Shown here one piece after another: positions 1-9,504 of a stretch of 64,000 bases of DNA. Under the pieces are notes generated by a model. The model saw nothing but the letters and a program-made list of their open reading frames with translations, did no database searches and had not been told where the DNA came from. The stretch comes from Oenococcus kitaharae DSM 17330 (lineage in GTDB: Bacteria > Bacillota > Bacilli > Lactobacillales > Lactobacillaceae): assembly GCF_000241055.1 (NCBI RefSeq), contig NZ_CM001398.1, positions 248,001 to 312,000 of the forward strand, written 5' to 3'. Within the stretch, counting starts at the first letter, position 1. The number at the start of each line of letters is the position of its first letter. The translations under genes and the position numbers were made by a program.

Positions 1-567
1 ATCAAAGGAACCGATAATGCCAAAAGCGATGCCTATCAAAATTAGGTTGCTCGTTCCTAATCCGGATACAAAAGTAGTAAGCCAGTGGATAAAAGCTACC
101 ACCCACCCAGTCACCGCAAAATTCATAATCATAGCGCCCGATAAGGCTGCAATACACGGAATGACAATGATACTGACTAATGCAGAAAAATTCTTAGGTA
201 CTTTGATTTTTTTCAAAAACATAATCACAATGCCGCAGAACAGTCCAGCAAATACGCCACCTAAAAACCCAGCACCGCTATCCTGTGCTAATTGCCCAAC
301 AATAAAACCTGGCGCAATAGCTGCCTTATCGGCAATGGAAAAACCAATATATGCAGCAATCACAGGAGCCATTAAGTTCAGTCCTGTCTTTCCCAGTGTG
401 AACAAAAAAGCCGGAAAACTGCCCAAATCCTTATATACAGTCGGCCCACCAAAAGCAACACCAAGACCAGTCATAATACCACCAACTACGACTACGGGAA
501 TTAAGTAAGAAACTCCCGCTAAGAGGTGCTTTCTCAAGTGCTGGAAAACATCAATAAAATCATGCAT
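1..567 (-). CDS. PTS fructose-family permease, EIIC domain (N-terminal part, cut by window edge)
   Basis: 189 codons are visible from an ATG at 567, preceded by the Shine-Dalgarno AGGAG at 576-580 (minus strand); the stop lies left of the window. The protein starts MHDFIDVFQHLRKHLLAGVS and continues as a string of hydrophobic membrane segments with the EIIC-type patches SYLIPVVVVGGI and PVIAAYIGFSIADKAAIAPG, as in fructose-specific EIIC proteins. EIIC forms the membrane channel that takes up and phosphorylates the sugar together with EIIA/EIIB, which would lie downstream, outside the window. A perfect catabolite-responsive element sits about 100 bp upstream, and an RpiR-type regulator is divergent, so control by CcpA and by that regulator is likely. 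The exact sugar is an inference. Confidence 0.85.
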   Translation of the reverse strand, partial: MHDFIDVFQHLRKHLLAGVSYLIPVVVVGGIMTGLGVAFGGPTVYKDLGSFPAFLFTLGKTGLNLMAPVIAAYIGFSIADKAAIAPGFIVGQLAQDSGAGFLGGVFAGLFCGIVIMFLKKIKVPKNFSALVSIIVIPCIAALSGAMIMNFAVTGWVVAFIHWLTTFVSGLGTSNLILIGIAFGIIGSFD

Positions 568-668
568 CTTATCATCTCCTGTCCTTTTAAGACAATCGCG
601 CAATCCAATCGTTCGAAGTTCGCAATTGATCACCTTCACAAACTCATTACAGCAGATAATTATCTCAA

Positions 669-682
669 TGTAAACGCTTTCA
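669..682. promoter_or_regulatory. cre site (CcpA operator)
   Basis: TGTAAACGCTTTCA fits the cre consensus TGWNANCGNTNWCA at every position. It lies in the divergent region between the PTS permease gene (start 567, minus) and the RpiR regulator gene (start 836, plus), so it most likely mediates glucose repression of the PTS gene. Confidence 0.8.
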
Positions 683-835
683 TTTTACTTTGTAAATTTG
701 TTCCGTAAACGCGTATTTTACAGCTCATTATTTGAACATTGTGCCAAACATGACCAAATACGATATTTACTTTTAGATATTTTTAGTTCAAAGTACAAAA
801 AGAAATACCTTGATTTTTGAAGCAAAGGAGTAAAC

Positions 836-1693
836 ATGAATATTGTCCAAGAACTGGAAAAACATCGCCACTTCAATAACTCAGAAATTACGATTGCAAA
901 TTATGTCTTACAGAATAAAGACAAGGTATTGGATATGTCAATCCAAGAACTCGCCAAGGCAACTTACACCTCAACATCAACAATTGTCAGGTTATGTCGA
1001 AAAATAGGTTTAAAAGGTTACCAGCAGTTCAAAATCACGTTATCTGCTAATTTACAAGACAAATTTGAAGAAATAGCTAGTGTCAATGCTGATTTTCCTT
1101 TTACAAATCAGGATTCTAACTTAGATATTTCAAAAAAAATCTTGGAATTATCTCGCGAATCCATGGAAAGTACCTATCAACTGCTTTCAAACGAGGCTTT
1201 GGCAAATACTGTGCAGATGATTCTTCAAGGGAAAAGAGTGGCAATATTTGCATCCGGTGATACCTATATCGATGCACTGGCTTTTCAGAATGACTTAATG
1301 AAAATACATCTAAATATGTTAATGTCCACAATACCCTCTGAAGATTTGCAACTTGCTTTAACTTTAGATAAAAACGATTGTGCCATCATTATTTCGTATA
1401 GTGGGGAAAATAAAAATTTGGTGCGTTTAATCAAGATACTCAAAAGCAGCGCCTCGAAAATAATCGCAATTAGTGCCAAACGCGACTCGTCTATCGCAAA
1501 GCTGAGCGATATTGTTCTACCGATATTTAAAAAAGAAGATCCATCTATCAAATTTTCTACTTTTTCATCACAAGTAGCCATTAAATATGTTCTGAGCGTT
1601 TTGTTTTCCTGTATTTTTGCAAGTAATTTTGAAGAAAATAGCCGACAAAGAATTAAAACAGAAACAATTCTGTTAGACACTCGGTTTAGATAA
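836..1693 (+). CDS. RpiR/MurR-family transcriptional regulator
   Basis: 285 aa. The N-terminal 75 or so residues form an RpiR-type helix-turn-helix (SIQELAKATYTSTSTIVRLC, then RKIGLKGYQQFK). The rest is a SIS sugar-phosphate-binding domain with the patches FASGDTYIDALAFQNDLMKI and IIISYSGENKNLVRLIKIL. Such regulators sense phosphosugars and usually control the neighbouring sugar genes, here the divergent PTS permease. A good SD (AAAGGAG) precedes the ATG. No clear terminator follows before the convergent methyltransferase gene. The ligand cannot be read from sequence. Confidence 0.85.
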   Translation: MNIVQELEKHRHFNNSEITIANYVLQNKDKVLDMSIQELAKATYTSTSTIVRLCRKIGLKGYQQFKITLSANLQDKFEEIASVNADFPFTNQDSNLDISKKILELSRESMESTYQLLSNEALANTVQMILQGKRVAIFASGDTYIDALAFQNDLMKIHLNMLMSTIPSEDLQLALTLDKNDCAIIISYSGENKNLVRLIKILKSSASKIIAISAKRDSSIAKLSDIVLPIFKKEDPSIKFSTFSSQVAIKYVLSVLFSCIFASNFEENSRQRIKTETILLDTRFR

Positions 1694-1750
1694 AAAAATC
1701 TCACTCGGCTTGACTCACTGTTGAACTAGCATTACAACTATTGATGAAAA

Positions 1751-3127
1751 TTAGACTCGTGTCATCAACAGCACGCACTCCACATGCATGGTCTGCGGGA
1801 ACTGATCAATCGGCTGTACAGGTTTGGCCACTTGATAACCTTGCTGCCTAAGCAAAACGACATCGCGTACCAAAGTGGCCGGGTTGCAGGAAACATAGAC
1901 AAATTTTTTCGGCTGCATCTGGCCAACGGCCTCGATCAGTTCTGGTGAAAGGCCCTTTCTTGGCGGGTCAACAAAGACCACATCCGGGCGAATACCGGCC
2001 TGTGCCCATTTAACAAATTGTTCGGGCGCATCAGCCGCGATGTACTCGGCGTTTTGAATATGATTGGCCTGCATGTTTTTCTTGGCATCAGCGACAGCCG
2101 GTGCAACAACTTCCACACCAATGACTTTTTTCACTTGGCTGGAGATATACAAGCCAATTGTGCCGATTCCCGAATAGGCATCAATGGCTAATTCATCACC
2201 GGCAAGATCTGCCATCTCAGCAGCTTTCTGATATAAAACGGCTGTCGTCTGCGGATTAACTTGATAAAAAGAATTCACGCCAATCTCAAAATCCAAGCCC
2301 AGTAGTGTGTCATGAATCACGGGGCTGCCATAGAGAACACGATTATCCAGACCCAACTGGACATTAGTTTGCTTGGGATTGTAATTTAAAATCAGACTGG
2401 TCAAATCCGGTAAAGTTTTTTTAATCGCAGCAACAACCGCTTTTTCCTGCGGCAATTTTTTGCCAGTTGCAACGATCGCCAGCATCATTTGACCCGTGAC
2501 GTAGCCACGGCGCACCATTAAATAACGCAGCAAGCCTTCCCGTGTGATTTCGTCATAAGCGGAGACACCAAAACGATTCAGCACATCACGTGCAATTCCG
2601 ACAGCAGCATCAATTTTCGGATCGTTTAAATAATAGTCATTGATTGGCACGAGCTTGTGCGACCCGCGGCGATAAAAACCCGTCGTCAGACGTCCCTGCT
2701 GAAACTTAATCGGTACGACCGTCTTATTGCGGTAATGAGTCGGGTTGGCCATGCCAATGGTCGGCAGCACCTCAACCTGATCGAGACCCGCTTTATGAAA
2801 CAGCTGACGGACTTGTTCTCTTTTAAAAGCCAGCTGTGCCGGATAAGCGAGATTTACAAGCGGTGCGATGCCACTGGCAATCATGTCGGCATGCTCGCTA
2901 ATCACGCGGTCCGGTGAAGTGGTCAGTCGTTTTAGCACACGAGCAAAGGCATAAGAATTTAAAACACGCGTAATTGCAAAAGAGATTTTCTCGCCTGGCA
3001 GGCTGTCGGAAACAAAAATCGGAAAGTCATCAATTTTGACGACCCCGAGCCCTTCGTAGGTCAAATCGATGACATCCCCGACTAATTCTTGATTTTTAAC
3101 CAAATTAGGACGATTATTTTTACTCAC
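1751..3127 (-). CDS. rlmCD: 23S rRNA (uracil-5-)-methyltransferase, RlmCD/TrmA family
   Basis: 458 aa. An N-terminal TRAM domain (ELVGDVIDLTYEGLGVVKID) is followed by the SAM-dependent methyltransferase core with AIDAYSGIGTIGLYIS, VFVDPPRKG and the catalytic-cysteine motif YVSCNPATL. Family members make m5U in 23S rRNA (U747/U1939). In E. coli RlmD an Fe-S cluster is held by cysteines just before the Y-x-x-QL-x-K stretch; here that place reads IASGIAPLVNLAYPAQLAFK with no cysteine, so the cluster is absent, as I recall for other LAB homologues. The ATG overlaps the end of dgkB by 4 nt, so the two genes are co-transcribed. Confidence 0.9.
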   Translation of the reverse strand: MSKNNRPNLVKNQELVGDVIDLTYEGLGVVKIDDFPIFVSDSLPGEKISFAITRVLNSYAFARVLKRLTTSPDRVISEHADMIASGIAPLVNLAYPAQLAFKREQVRQLFHKAGLDQVEVLPTIGMANPTHYRNKTVVPIKFQQGRLTTGFYRRGSHKLVPINDYYLNDPKIDAAVGIARDVLNRFGVSAYDEITREGLLRYLMVRRGYVTGQMMLAIVATGKKLPQEKAVVAAIKKTLPDLTSLILNYNPKQTNVQLGLDNRVLYGSPVIHDTLLGLDFEIGVNSFYQVNPQTTAVLYQKAAEMADLAGDELAIDAYSGIGTIGLYISSQVKKVIGVEVVAPAVADAKKNMQANHIQNAEYIAADAPEQFVKWAQAGIRPDVVFVDPPRKGLSPELIEAVGQMQPKKFVYVSCNPATLVRDVVLLRQQGYQVAKPVQPIDQFPQTMHVECVLLMTRV

Positions 3128-4161
3128 TTACTGCCTTCCTTGTGCTTTTTGACCAATTTTGAGGCCGTTTTAAATTCTTCCTCAGCCCGCTTAACCATCA
3201 CTTCATTGGCTGTCTGAGCCCGCATACGAGACCCGGGACGCATTTTGGAAGTCTCGGCAACAAATTCAATATGCTGCTGGAGATTTTCAAAAGCCATTGG
3301 CGCCACACCACCAAACTCGCCATCTAAATTCACTTTCATCTGGTCATTAGATAAAGGCGCAACGGCTACTTTGCTCGTCTTGATATAAGTGATCAGCTTA
3401 TCTTTGATATGCGAGCCATTATTCAGCGCCTTGGTAATCAAGTTAAACAGCTGAACAATATTGGACTTTTCAACAATCAGCAAAGAAAATTTGCCATCAT
3501 CCAGCTTGGCATCGGGGACAATTTTTTCAAAACCGCCGACTGAATTGGTTAGGGCCAACAATACCAGGCTAACTTCACCTTCATAAACGCCATCATCATA
3601 GCTGATGCGGACTGGCACTGATTTAATCCGCGTAATCAGCTCGGCACCTTTTGTAATATAAGCCAAATAACCGTACAACGACTTCAGCATGGATGGCACT
3701 TCATAAGTCAATTCAGACAAAGTACCCAAGGCGCCGATATTCATAAAGTAGTCCAGGCGTGATTTGCCATCGGTGATTTTGCCGATATCCATTTTGATCG
3801 TTTCGTGCTTATTGATTGCTTTGGCTGCTTCGACTAAATCATCGCGCGGAATTTTTAAGGCACGCGCATAATCGTTGGTAGTCCCAGAAGGAATAACGGC
3901 CATTAAAGGGCGTTTGTCTAAACCTGAAATGCCATTGACGACTTCATTAACTGTCCCATCTCCACCGGCAGCCACAACTAAATCAAACCCATCTTGAGCT
4001 GCTCGTGCTGCTTCATCGCGCGCGGAAAAAGCCTTAGGTGTTGTTTCAAATACAGATGTCTCATAACCAGCCTTCTCGTAAACTTTCATGATTTCGACTA
4101 AATCTCTTTGAATGGCTTCACGTCCAGAGGAAGGGTTATAAATTATACGTGCTCGTTTCAT
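3124..4161 (-). CDS. dgkB: Diacylglycerol kinase (DgkB-like lipid kinase)
   Basis: 345 aa. The N-terminal nucleotide-binding half has IIYNPSSGREAI and the catalytic motif VVAAGGDGTVNEVVNGISG, then VIPSGTTNDYARAL; the C-terminal half is the beta-sandwich of the DAGK/YegS family ending with the GEFGG patch. DgkB phosphorylates diacylglycerol released by lipoteichoic acid synthesis back to phosphatidic acid. It lies upstream of and overlaps rlmCD by 4 nt and follows the gatCAB terminator, the common Firmicute order gatCAB-dgkB-rlmCD. Confidence 0.9.
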   Translation of the reverse strand: MKRARIIYNPSSGREAIQRDLVEIMKVYEKAGYETSVFETTPKAFSARDEAARAAQDGFDLVVAAGGDGTVNEVVNGISGLDKRPLMAVIPSGTTNDYARALKIPRDDLVEAAKAINKHETIKMDIGKITDGKSRLDYFMNIGALGTLSELTYEVPSMLKSLYGYLAYITKGAELITRIKSVPVRISYDDGVYEGEVSLVLLALTNSVGGFEKIVPDAKLDDGKFSLLIVEKSNIVQLFNLITKALNNGSHIKDKLITYIKTSKVAVAPLSNDQMKVNLDGEFGGVAPMAFENLQQHIEFVAETSKMRPGSRMRAQTANEVMVKRAEEEFKTASKLVKKHKEGSK

Positions 4162-4200
4162 ATAAAAACAATTATAGAGGATAACGGGACGGCCTTGGAC

Positions 4201-4227
4201 AAAAAAAGACCGCTAGAGAGGCGGTCT
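4201..4227 (-). terminator. Rho-independent terminator after gatB
   Basis: Read on the minus strand, GACCGC-CTCTCTA-GCGGTC is followed by a run of seven T. It lies 18 nt past the gatB stop, separating gatCAB from dgkB-rlmCD. Confidence 0.85.
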
Positions 4228-4244
4228 TAGAAGTGATATGCAAT

Positions 4245-5678
4245 TTAGCGCTTGCTCAATTCAGCCAGCAGCAGTTCATGAACCACTTTAGGATTGGCAT
4301 TGCCATGCGTACTTTTCATTACTTGGCCAGTCAAATAACCAATCGCACGATCTTTACCGCCCTTAAAGTCATCAACAGATTGCTGGTTATTATCCAGAAT
4401 CTGACTAATCATCGGCGTCAATTTTGATGGATCGGATAATTGTACAAGACCATTTTCCGTGACATAAGCCTTGGGGTCTTTACCTTCGGTAATTGCAGTG
4501 AAGACTTTTTTGGCTTGCTTCGTCGAAATTGTACCATCATCAATCAGCTTGATCAATTCAGCTAAATTAACTGCCGTCAATTTGGTGTTTTGAAGATCTA
4601 ATTGCGTCTCGTTCAGATAGGCATTAACATCCCCGATCAAATAGTTGGCAGCCCGCTTTGGATCAGCACCGTTGGCAACTGTCTGATCAAAGAAGTTGGC
4701 CATTTCGAGTGTCTGCGTCAGTACAGCAGCATCTTTATCCGAGAGGCCGAACTCAGTCATATAACGGTGGACGCGAGTAGCAGCAGCTTCCGGCAAACGC
4801 GACCTGACTTCATCAATCCAAGCATCGGAAACGTGAATTGGCGGCAAATCAGGTTCTGGGAAATAACGGTAATCATCGGCCCCCTCTTTGACACGCATTA
4901 GGATCGTTGACTTGGTCGGCTCATCAAAACGACGCGTCTCTTGACCAATTGTGTGACCGGCCATTAATTCTTCGCGTTGGCGTTCCTCTTCATAAATCAA
5001 TGTGTTGCGAGCATATTGAAACGAGTTGACGTTTTTAATTTCGACTTTGGTACCAAACTTCGCGGCCCCGATCGGACGAACGGAAATATTGATATCAACA
5101 CGCATCGAGCCTTCCTGCATCTTCACATCAGAAATACCCGTGAATTGGATCAGCTGACGCAGTTTCTCCAAATAAAGGTAGGCTTCTTCAGGGCTGGTAA
5201 TATCTGGCTGGGAAACAATTTCTACCAATGGCGTCCCTTGACGATTCAAATCGACCAAGGAATAGCCCTTGCCAGAATGCGAGTTTTTGCCGGCATCCTC
5301 TTCGACATGCAGTTCTTTAATTCCAATACGCTTAGTCTGACCATCAGGCATCTGAATTTCCACATAACCATCATGTCCGATCGGCGTCTGCTGTTGAGTC
5401 ACTTGATATGATTTCGGGTTATCAGGATAAACATAATTTTTTCGATCCCAATGTACATCGCGCGAAATCTGTGCATTCAGTGCCAAAGCGGCCATCATAC
5501 CGCCTTCTAGAGCGGCTTTGTTAGCAGAAGGCAGAACGCCAGGATAGCCCCAATCAATCACGTTCGTATTTTCATTAGCCGGATCACCAAAATTAACCGG
5601 CGAAGGTGAAAAGGCTTTGGATTTTGTTTTTAATTCAATATGGACTTCCAGCCCAATTGTTGTTTCAAAACTCGACAT
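4245..5678 (-). CDS. gatB: Asp-tRNA(Asn)/Glu-tRNA(Gln) amidotransferase subunit B
   Basis: 477 aa, normal family length. The protein starts [20 protein letters not shown] and contains the GatB catalytic-domain patches [39 protein letters not shown] and [17 protein letters not shown]; the C-terminal YqeY-like tail domain ends [17 protein letters not shown]. GatB binds the misacylated tRNA and phosphorylates the Glu/Asp before amidation by GatA-derived ammonia. Its ATG overlaps the gatA stop by 1 nt (TAATG), as expected for a coupled operon. Confidence 0.97.
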   Translation of the reverse strand: MSSFETTIGLEVHIELKTKSKAFSPSPVNFGDPANENTNVIDWGYPGVLPSANKAALEGGMMAALALNAQISRDVHWDRKNYVYPDNPKSYQVTQQQTPIGHDGYVEIQMPDGQTKRIGIKELHVEEDAGKNSHSGKGYSLVDLNRQGTPLVEIVSQPDITSPEEAYLYLEKLRQLIQFTGISDVKMQEGSMRVDINISVRPIGAAKFGTKVEIKNVNSFQYARNTLIYEEERQREELMAGHTIGQETRRFDEPTKSTILMRVKEGADDYRYFPEPDLPPIHVSDAWIDEVRSRLPEAAATRVHRYMTEFGLSDKDAAVLTQTLEMANFFDQTVANGADPKRAANYLIGDVNAYLNETQLDLQNTKLTAVNLAELIKLIDDGTISTKQAKKVFTAITEGKDPKAYVTENGLVQLSDPSKLTPMISQILDNNQQSVDDFKGGKDRAIGYLTGQVMKSTHGNANPKVVHELLLAELSKR

Positions 5679-7141
5679 TAGAAACTCACCTCCGGATGCT
5701 GTTCATATAGTTTTGTCGCCTGTTCAAAGGCATAGGCTGCGCGGTAAATCGTGCTTTCATCAAAAGGACGGCCAATAATCTGCAGACCGACCGGCAGATG
5801 ATTAGCAAAACCGGCATTAATCGACATACCTGGCAGACCAGCCAAATTCACAGGAATTGTCAGCAAATCATTCATATACATTTTGACTGGATCATCATCT
5901 TCAGAGCCAAGGTCAAAGGCTGTCGAAGTCGTCGTTGGGCCCAAAATCAAATCATGATCCTGAAAAACTTTAGTAAAATCAGACACAATCAAAGTCCGGA
6001 CCTGAGCGGCCTTTTTAAAGTAGGCATCATAGAATCCGGCTGATAAGGCGAATGTTCCTAACATAATTCGCCGTTTTACTTCTGGACCAAAGCCTTCAGA
6101 ACGTGTCTTGACATACAAATCTTCTAGAGTCTGGCCTTCTTGACGTGCTGAATAACCGTAACGAATACCATCAAAACGCTGCAGATTCGAAGAAGCCTCA
6201 GACGAAGCTAGAATATAGTAGGCGGCAATGCCGTAGCGAGAATGCGGCAGGGAAACTTCATCAACGACGGCACCTAATTCCTCAAATTTAGCAATCGCTT
6301 TTTTGATGGTTGCTTTGACGTCGTCGTCGATACCCTTAGCAAAATATTCCTTAGGCACGCCCACACGTAAGCCCTTAACACCGCCTTCAATGTTGGCTAA
6401 AAAGTCCGGTACCGGGCTGTCTTCGCTTGTCGTATCACGAGGGTCTTTGCCAGCAATCACTGACAAAACACGTGCATTATCTTTAACAGTCCGTGTCAAA
6501 GGACCAATCTGATCCAAGCTGGAACCAAAGGCAATCAGTCCCCAGCGTGAGACACGGCCGTACGTTGGTTTCAAACCAACAATGCCGTTAAAAGCAGCCG
6601 GCTGACGAATCGAACCGCCTGTATCAGAACCCAATGCAAATGGGATCAGGCCGGAAGCAACAGCTGCTGCCGATCCGCCCGAAGAACCGCCGGGAACCTT
6701 TGTGTGATCCCAAGCGTTTGCCGTCTTGCCAAAGAACGAGGTCTCAGTCGAACCGCCCATGGCAAACTCATCCATGTTCGTTTTGCCAATCACAACCAAT
6801 CCCAGTTTGTTCAGCTTTTCCATGACGGCTGCATCATAAATTGGGACAAAGTTGTCCAAAATATGCGAAGCAGCTGTTGTCCGAAGCCCCTTGGTGACAA
6901 TGTTATCTTTGACAGCCAAAGGAATGCCGGAAAAAATATTGTCAGCGTCAATGCCGGCAGCGTCGATTTCAGCAGCGCGTTTTAAAGCACCTTGACGGTC
7001 CAAAGTGATATAGGCATTGACGTCTTTTTGGGCATGTTCAGCTTTATCTAAAGCTGCCTTTGCCAAGTCAACAGCGGTAATTTCCTTATTGACTAATTTT
7101 TTGTGCAAACTAACTAAATCTTCCTGAAAAAAATCAGTCAT
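5678..7141 (-). CDS. gatA: Asp-tRNA(Asn)/Glu-tRNA(Gln) amidotransferase subunit A
   Basis: 487 aa from the ATG at 7141. The frame stays open to 7204, but the chosen start has SD GAGGAGAGC and gives the standard GatA N-terminus ([20 protein letters not shown]). Amidase-signature residues are visible: the Lys in [20 protein letters not shown], the Ser of [20 protein letters not shown] and the Ser of [16 protein letters not shown], forming the Ser-cisSer-Lys triad. GatA hydrolyses glutamine and delivers ammonia to GatB. It begins 1 nt after the gatC stop. Confidence 0.97.
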   Translation of the reverse strand: MTDFFQEDLVSLHKKLVNKEITAVDLAKAALDKAEHAQKDVNAYITLDRQGALKRAAEIDAAGIDADNIFSGIPLAVKDNIVTKGLRTTAASHILDNFVPIYDAAVMEKLNKLGLVVIGKTNMDEFAMGGSTETSFFGKTANAWDHTKVPGGSSGGSAAAVASGLIPFALGSDTGGSIRQPAAFNGIVGLKPTYGRVSRWGLIAFGSSLDQIGPLTRTVKDNARVLSVIAGKDPRDTTSEDSPVPDFLANIEGGVKGLRVGVPKEYFAKGIDDDVKATIKKAIAKFEELGAVVDEVSLPHSRYGIAAYYILASSEASSNLQRFDGIRYGYSARQEGQTLEDLYVKTRSEGFGPEVKRRIMLGTFALSAGFYDAYFKKAAQVRTLIVSDFTKVFQDHDLILGPTTTSTAFDLGSEDDDPVKMYMNDLLTIPVNLAGLPGMSINAGFANHLPVGLQIIGRPFDESTIYRAAYAFEQATKLYEQHPEVSF

Positions 7142-7142
7142 C

Positions 7143-7445
7143 TCAGCTCTCCTCATCAATAATCGCGGGAACTTTAATCTGCCCGTCCTGCGTTTCCGGC
7201 GCATTGGCCAATAAAGCAGCCTTTTGTCCTGACTTGACAGCCAAGTCTTCTCTTAATACATTGACATTATTTGAAACAGTATAGGTCGGCTCAACACCTT
7301 CCGTATCGACCTCGTTTAATGTCTCGACAAGGTCTAAAATACTGGCTAATTGACCGGTCAGAACATCTAATTGCTGATCGGAGAAATGCAGCTTGGCGAG
7401 TTGTGCGACATGGGCCGCATCTTCGCGTGGTAATGAATTTGACAT
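7143..7445 (-). CDS. gatC: Asp-tRNA(Asn)/Glu-tRNA(Gln) amidotransferase subunit C
   Basis: 100 aa, typical size. The N-terminus reads [20 protein letters not shown] and the C-terminal part has [18 protein letters not shown], the GatC pattern of wrapping around GatA. It is the first gene of gatCAB, with SD AAGGGGG 6-7 nt before the ATG. A terminator belonging to the upstream gene lies at 7485-7516, so the operon promoter must sit in the short AT-rich gap 7446-7484. Confidence 0.95.
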   Translation of the reverse strand: MSNSLPREDAAHVAQLAKLHFSDQQLDVLTGQLASILDLVETLNEVDTEGVEPTYTVSNNVNVLREDLAVKSGQKAALLANAPETQDGQIKVPAIIDEES

Positions 7446-7484
7446 AGTGCCCCCTTGCTAAAATTTTAACAGTTTGCGGCTTGG

Positions 7485-7516
7485 ACAAAAAGAAAAAGCG
7501 GAATTGAATTCCGCTT
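7485..7516 (-). terminator. Rho-independent terminator after ntdP
   Basis: On the minus strand AGCGGAATT-C-AATTCCGCT is followed by TTTTCTTTTT. It is 9 nt beyond the stop of the DUF402 gene and separates it from gatCAB. Confidence 0.85.
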
Positions 7517-7524
7517 ACGACTTA

Positions 7525-8079
7525 TCACATCTTATGTTTTACAAGTGTCTTATAACGCGAATACCAAAGATCAACATAACCCTGTGAAAAAGGTCCGGCA
7601 TGTGTGTTAATCATGTTAATCAAAATCTTTGTGTGTGCCCGGAGGATTTCGTCAATCTCAGGCGGATAATGCCACAATTGACTATGCGCAACATATTCAT
7701 CTGCATCAAGCAGATGTTTTGTGCCGTTTGTTAGTACTTTAATATCAAGGTCATAGTCGATGTACTTCAGCGCCTCTTTGTCCATGACGTAAGGACTTGC
7801 CAAATTGCAGTAGTAACTTACGCCGTCGCTGCGCATCATCGCAATAATGTTAAACCAGTATTTATTATGAAAATAGACAAGCGCCGGTTCGTGTGTGACC
7901 CAACGCCGGCCATCATCCTCTGTCACGAGCGTGTGGTCATTCAATCCGATAATGGCATTTTCACTGGTCTTTAGAACCATCGTATCGCGCCAGGTGCGAT
8001 GCAGGTGGCCATCGTGCTTGTAACTTTTGATCGTGATAAAGTCGCCTTCCCGCGGATTGCGAGCTGCGTCTTTAGCCAT
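7525..8079 (-). CDS. ntdP: DUF402/UPF0374 nucleoside tri-/diphosphate phosphatase
   Basis: 184 aa. The family hallmarks are visible: [20 protein letters not shown] at the N-terminus, then [15 protein letters not shown], and the acidic metal-binding stretch [11 protein letters not shown] followed by [20 protein letters not shown]. Characterised staphylococcal members hydrolyse nucleoside tri- and diphosphates; the in vivo role is unsettled. SD TTGAGGTAAG precedes the ATG. It follows the Nudix gene by 56 bp and ends at its own terminator. Confidence 0.85.
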   Translation of the reverse strand: MAKDAARNPREGDFITIKSYKHDGHLHRTWRDTMVLKTSENAIIGLNDHTLVTEDDGRRWVTHEPALVYFHNKYWFNIIAMMRSDGVSYYCNLASPYVMDKEALKYIDYDLDIKVLTNGTKHLLDADEYVAHSQLWHYPPEIDEILRAHTKILINMINTHAGPFSQGYVDLWYSRYKTLVKHKM

Positions 8080-8135
8080 AATCTTACCTCAAGACATTCC
8101 GTCTTCGTTTAAAGTTTAGCACAGTGGCTCCTTTT

Positions 8136-8708
8136 TCAGATGACGGCTAAACTTTCCGGATGCAGCTTTAACCATTGATAAGCAATAATGCCGGGCGCAG
8201 TCGTGACTTTGCCAGACAAAATCAATTGTTCCAATTCATCAAAAGTGACAAAGAGCGTTTTGACAAACTCACTGGGATCAAAATGTTTATCACTTTTGCC
8301 GATCAGCCCAGAAAGCAGCATTAAATGAGTCGCTTCATTTGTAAATCCTTCACTAGTGCTGATTAGAAAAATCTCCTTGGCATCTCGATAGGACAAGCCT
8401 AATTCTTCTCGTGCTTCACGAAGCGCAGCTGTCTTGGGATCTTCGCCTGGATTAATCAGGCCGGCTGGAAAACTGGTCCTTTCGGCGTTCAAGCCGGCAC
8501 GATACTCGCGGCCTAAAGCTAATTTAATGCCGCCATCTATGCGTATTGGTGCGACAAAAGCCACAGCATCCCCATGCAAAACGACTTGTCGATCAACGGT
8601 CAGCCCATCAGGTGTGTGAATCTTTCGATCCACAACATCGAAGATCTGGCCATGAAATTCTTTTGTTTCCTTTAAAATTTTCCCTTTTTCAGTCACCTTG
8701 TTCCCCAA
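8136..8708 (-). CDS. nudF: Nudix hydrolase, ADP-ribose pyrophosphatase
   Basis: 190 aa. The Nudix box is intact: GLINPGEDPKTAALREAREE followed by LGL (G-x5-E-x7-REUxEExGU). The upstream part (FDVVDRKIHTPDGLTVDRQV, then FVAPIRIDGGIKLALGREYR) is the ADP-ribose pyrophosphatase pattern of YqkG/NudF proteins, which split ADP-ribose into AMP and ribose 5-phosphate. The start overlaps the end of recX by 20 nt on the same strand, so the two are transcribed together. Confidence 0.88.
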   Translation of the reverse strand: MGNKVTEKGKILKETKEFHGQIFDVVDRKIHTPDGLTVDRQVVLHGDAVAFVAPIRIDGGIKLALGREYRAGLNAERTSFPAGLINPGEDPKTAALREAREELGLSYRDAKEIFLISTSEGFTNEATHLMLLSGLIGKSDKHFDPSEFVKTLFVTFDELEQLILSGKVTTAPGIIAYQWLKLHPESLAVI

Positions 8709-9480
8709 TCACTTTATCAATCAACTCGGCAGAAAACCCTTTTCCATATAGATACTGACGGGCTTTGTAGGGACGTTCTCGGCCATATTTGCTATAACGC
8801 GGCCAAATTCGCGCCAGCACGCGGCGAGCGTTTTCTAATTGCACATCCGGATCTTCGCTAAAGTCTAATTTCTCTAAAACAGTTTTAATCAAATCAGCAT
8901 CATAACCTTTGCCGTACAGAGCCTGATTAATTTTCTGTCTTTGAATCATGGCCGGATTTTTCGCATAATGTTTTTGAAATTTTTCCGCCAAAGCCAAGGC
9001 ATTCTCCGCCTGATTATCAGTTTTATAATCCTGCATGGCAGCTTGTATATCGACCGGCGCAATGCCAAGAGCCTGTAGTTTTCTGCTGATAACTAGCGGG
9101 CCGACGGATAAAAGACGCGCCTGCGTGTGGACAAAATTCTCAGCATAAATCCGATCATCAATATATTTTTCTTCTTTTAAATGCGTGACTGCACTATCAA
9201 TTGCCTCGGCATCGAAATGCTGTGAACGCAGTTTATCACGAAGTTCCTTTTCGGTGCGAAGATGGTGAGACAAAAAAGTCAGTCCGCGCGAAAGCGCACG
9301 AGCCGACTCTTCAAACTTTTTAATCGTTGAAACTTCTTGATCATCCAATTCGCGATTTTTGGCCAAACCGAACTTAATCAGCGTCATTTCCGTGATGCCA
9401 AAAGCGAACTTGCCATCCAGCTCAAGATTATAACGGCCGTGAATTTTCTGAGCCGATATTTTTGTAATCTTTTTCGTCAT
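8689..9480 (-). CDS. recX: Regulatory protein RecX
   Basis: 263 aa, the long form usual in lactobacilli. The protein shows the three-helix repeats of RecX: SHHLRTEKELRDKLRSQHFD, LKEEKYIDDRIYAENFVHTQ and, later, INQALYGKGYDADLIKTVLE and RPYKARQYLYGKGFSAELID. RecX binds RecA filaments and limits recombinase activity. Here it sits in a small housekeeping cluster with map and nudF, not next to recA. Confidence 0.9.
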   Translation of the reverse strand: MTKKITKISAQKIHGRYNLELDGKFAFGITEMTLIKFGLAKNRELDDQEVSTIKKFEESARALSRGLTFLSHHLRTEKELRDKLRSQHFDAEAIDSAVTHLKEEKYIDDRIYAENFVHTQARLLSVGPLVISRKLQALGIAPVDIQAAMQDYKTDNQAENALALAEKFQKHYAKNPAMIQRQKINQALYGKGYDADLIKTVLEKLDFSEDPDVQLENARRVLARIWPRYSKYGRERPYKARQYLYGKGFSAELIDKVIGEQGD

Positions 9481-9504
9481 TAATTAAATCATACGAAGTC
9501 TTAA

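Noticed and set aside
17-508. 163-codon plus-strand frame at the left edge
   Set aside because: It is antisense to the PTS EIIC gene, whose translation shows clear membrane-permease motifs, an SD and a cre; the plus frame has no family features.
7142-7204. Longer N-terminus of GatA (start at 7204)
   Set aside because: It would overlap gatC by 60 nt and add an Arg-rich stretch; ATG 7141 has a strong SD and the standard N-terminus.
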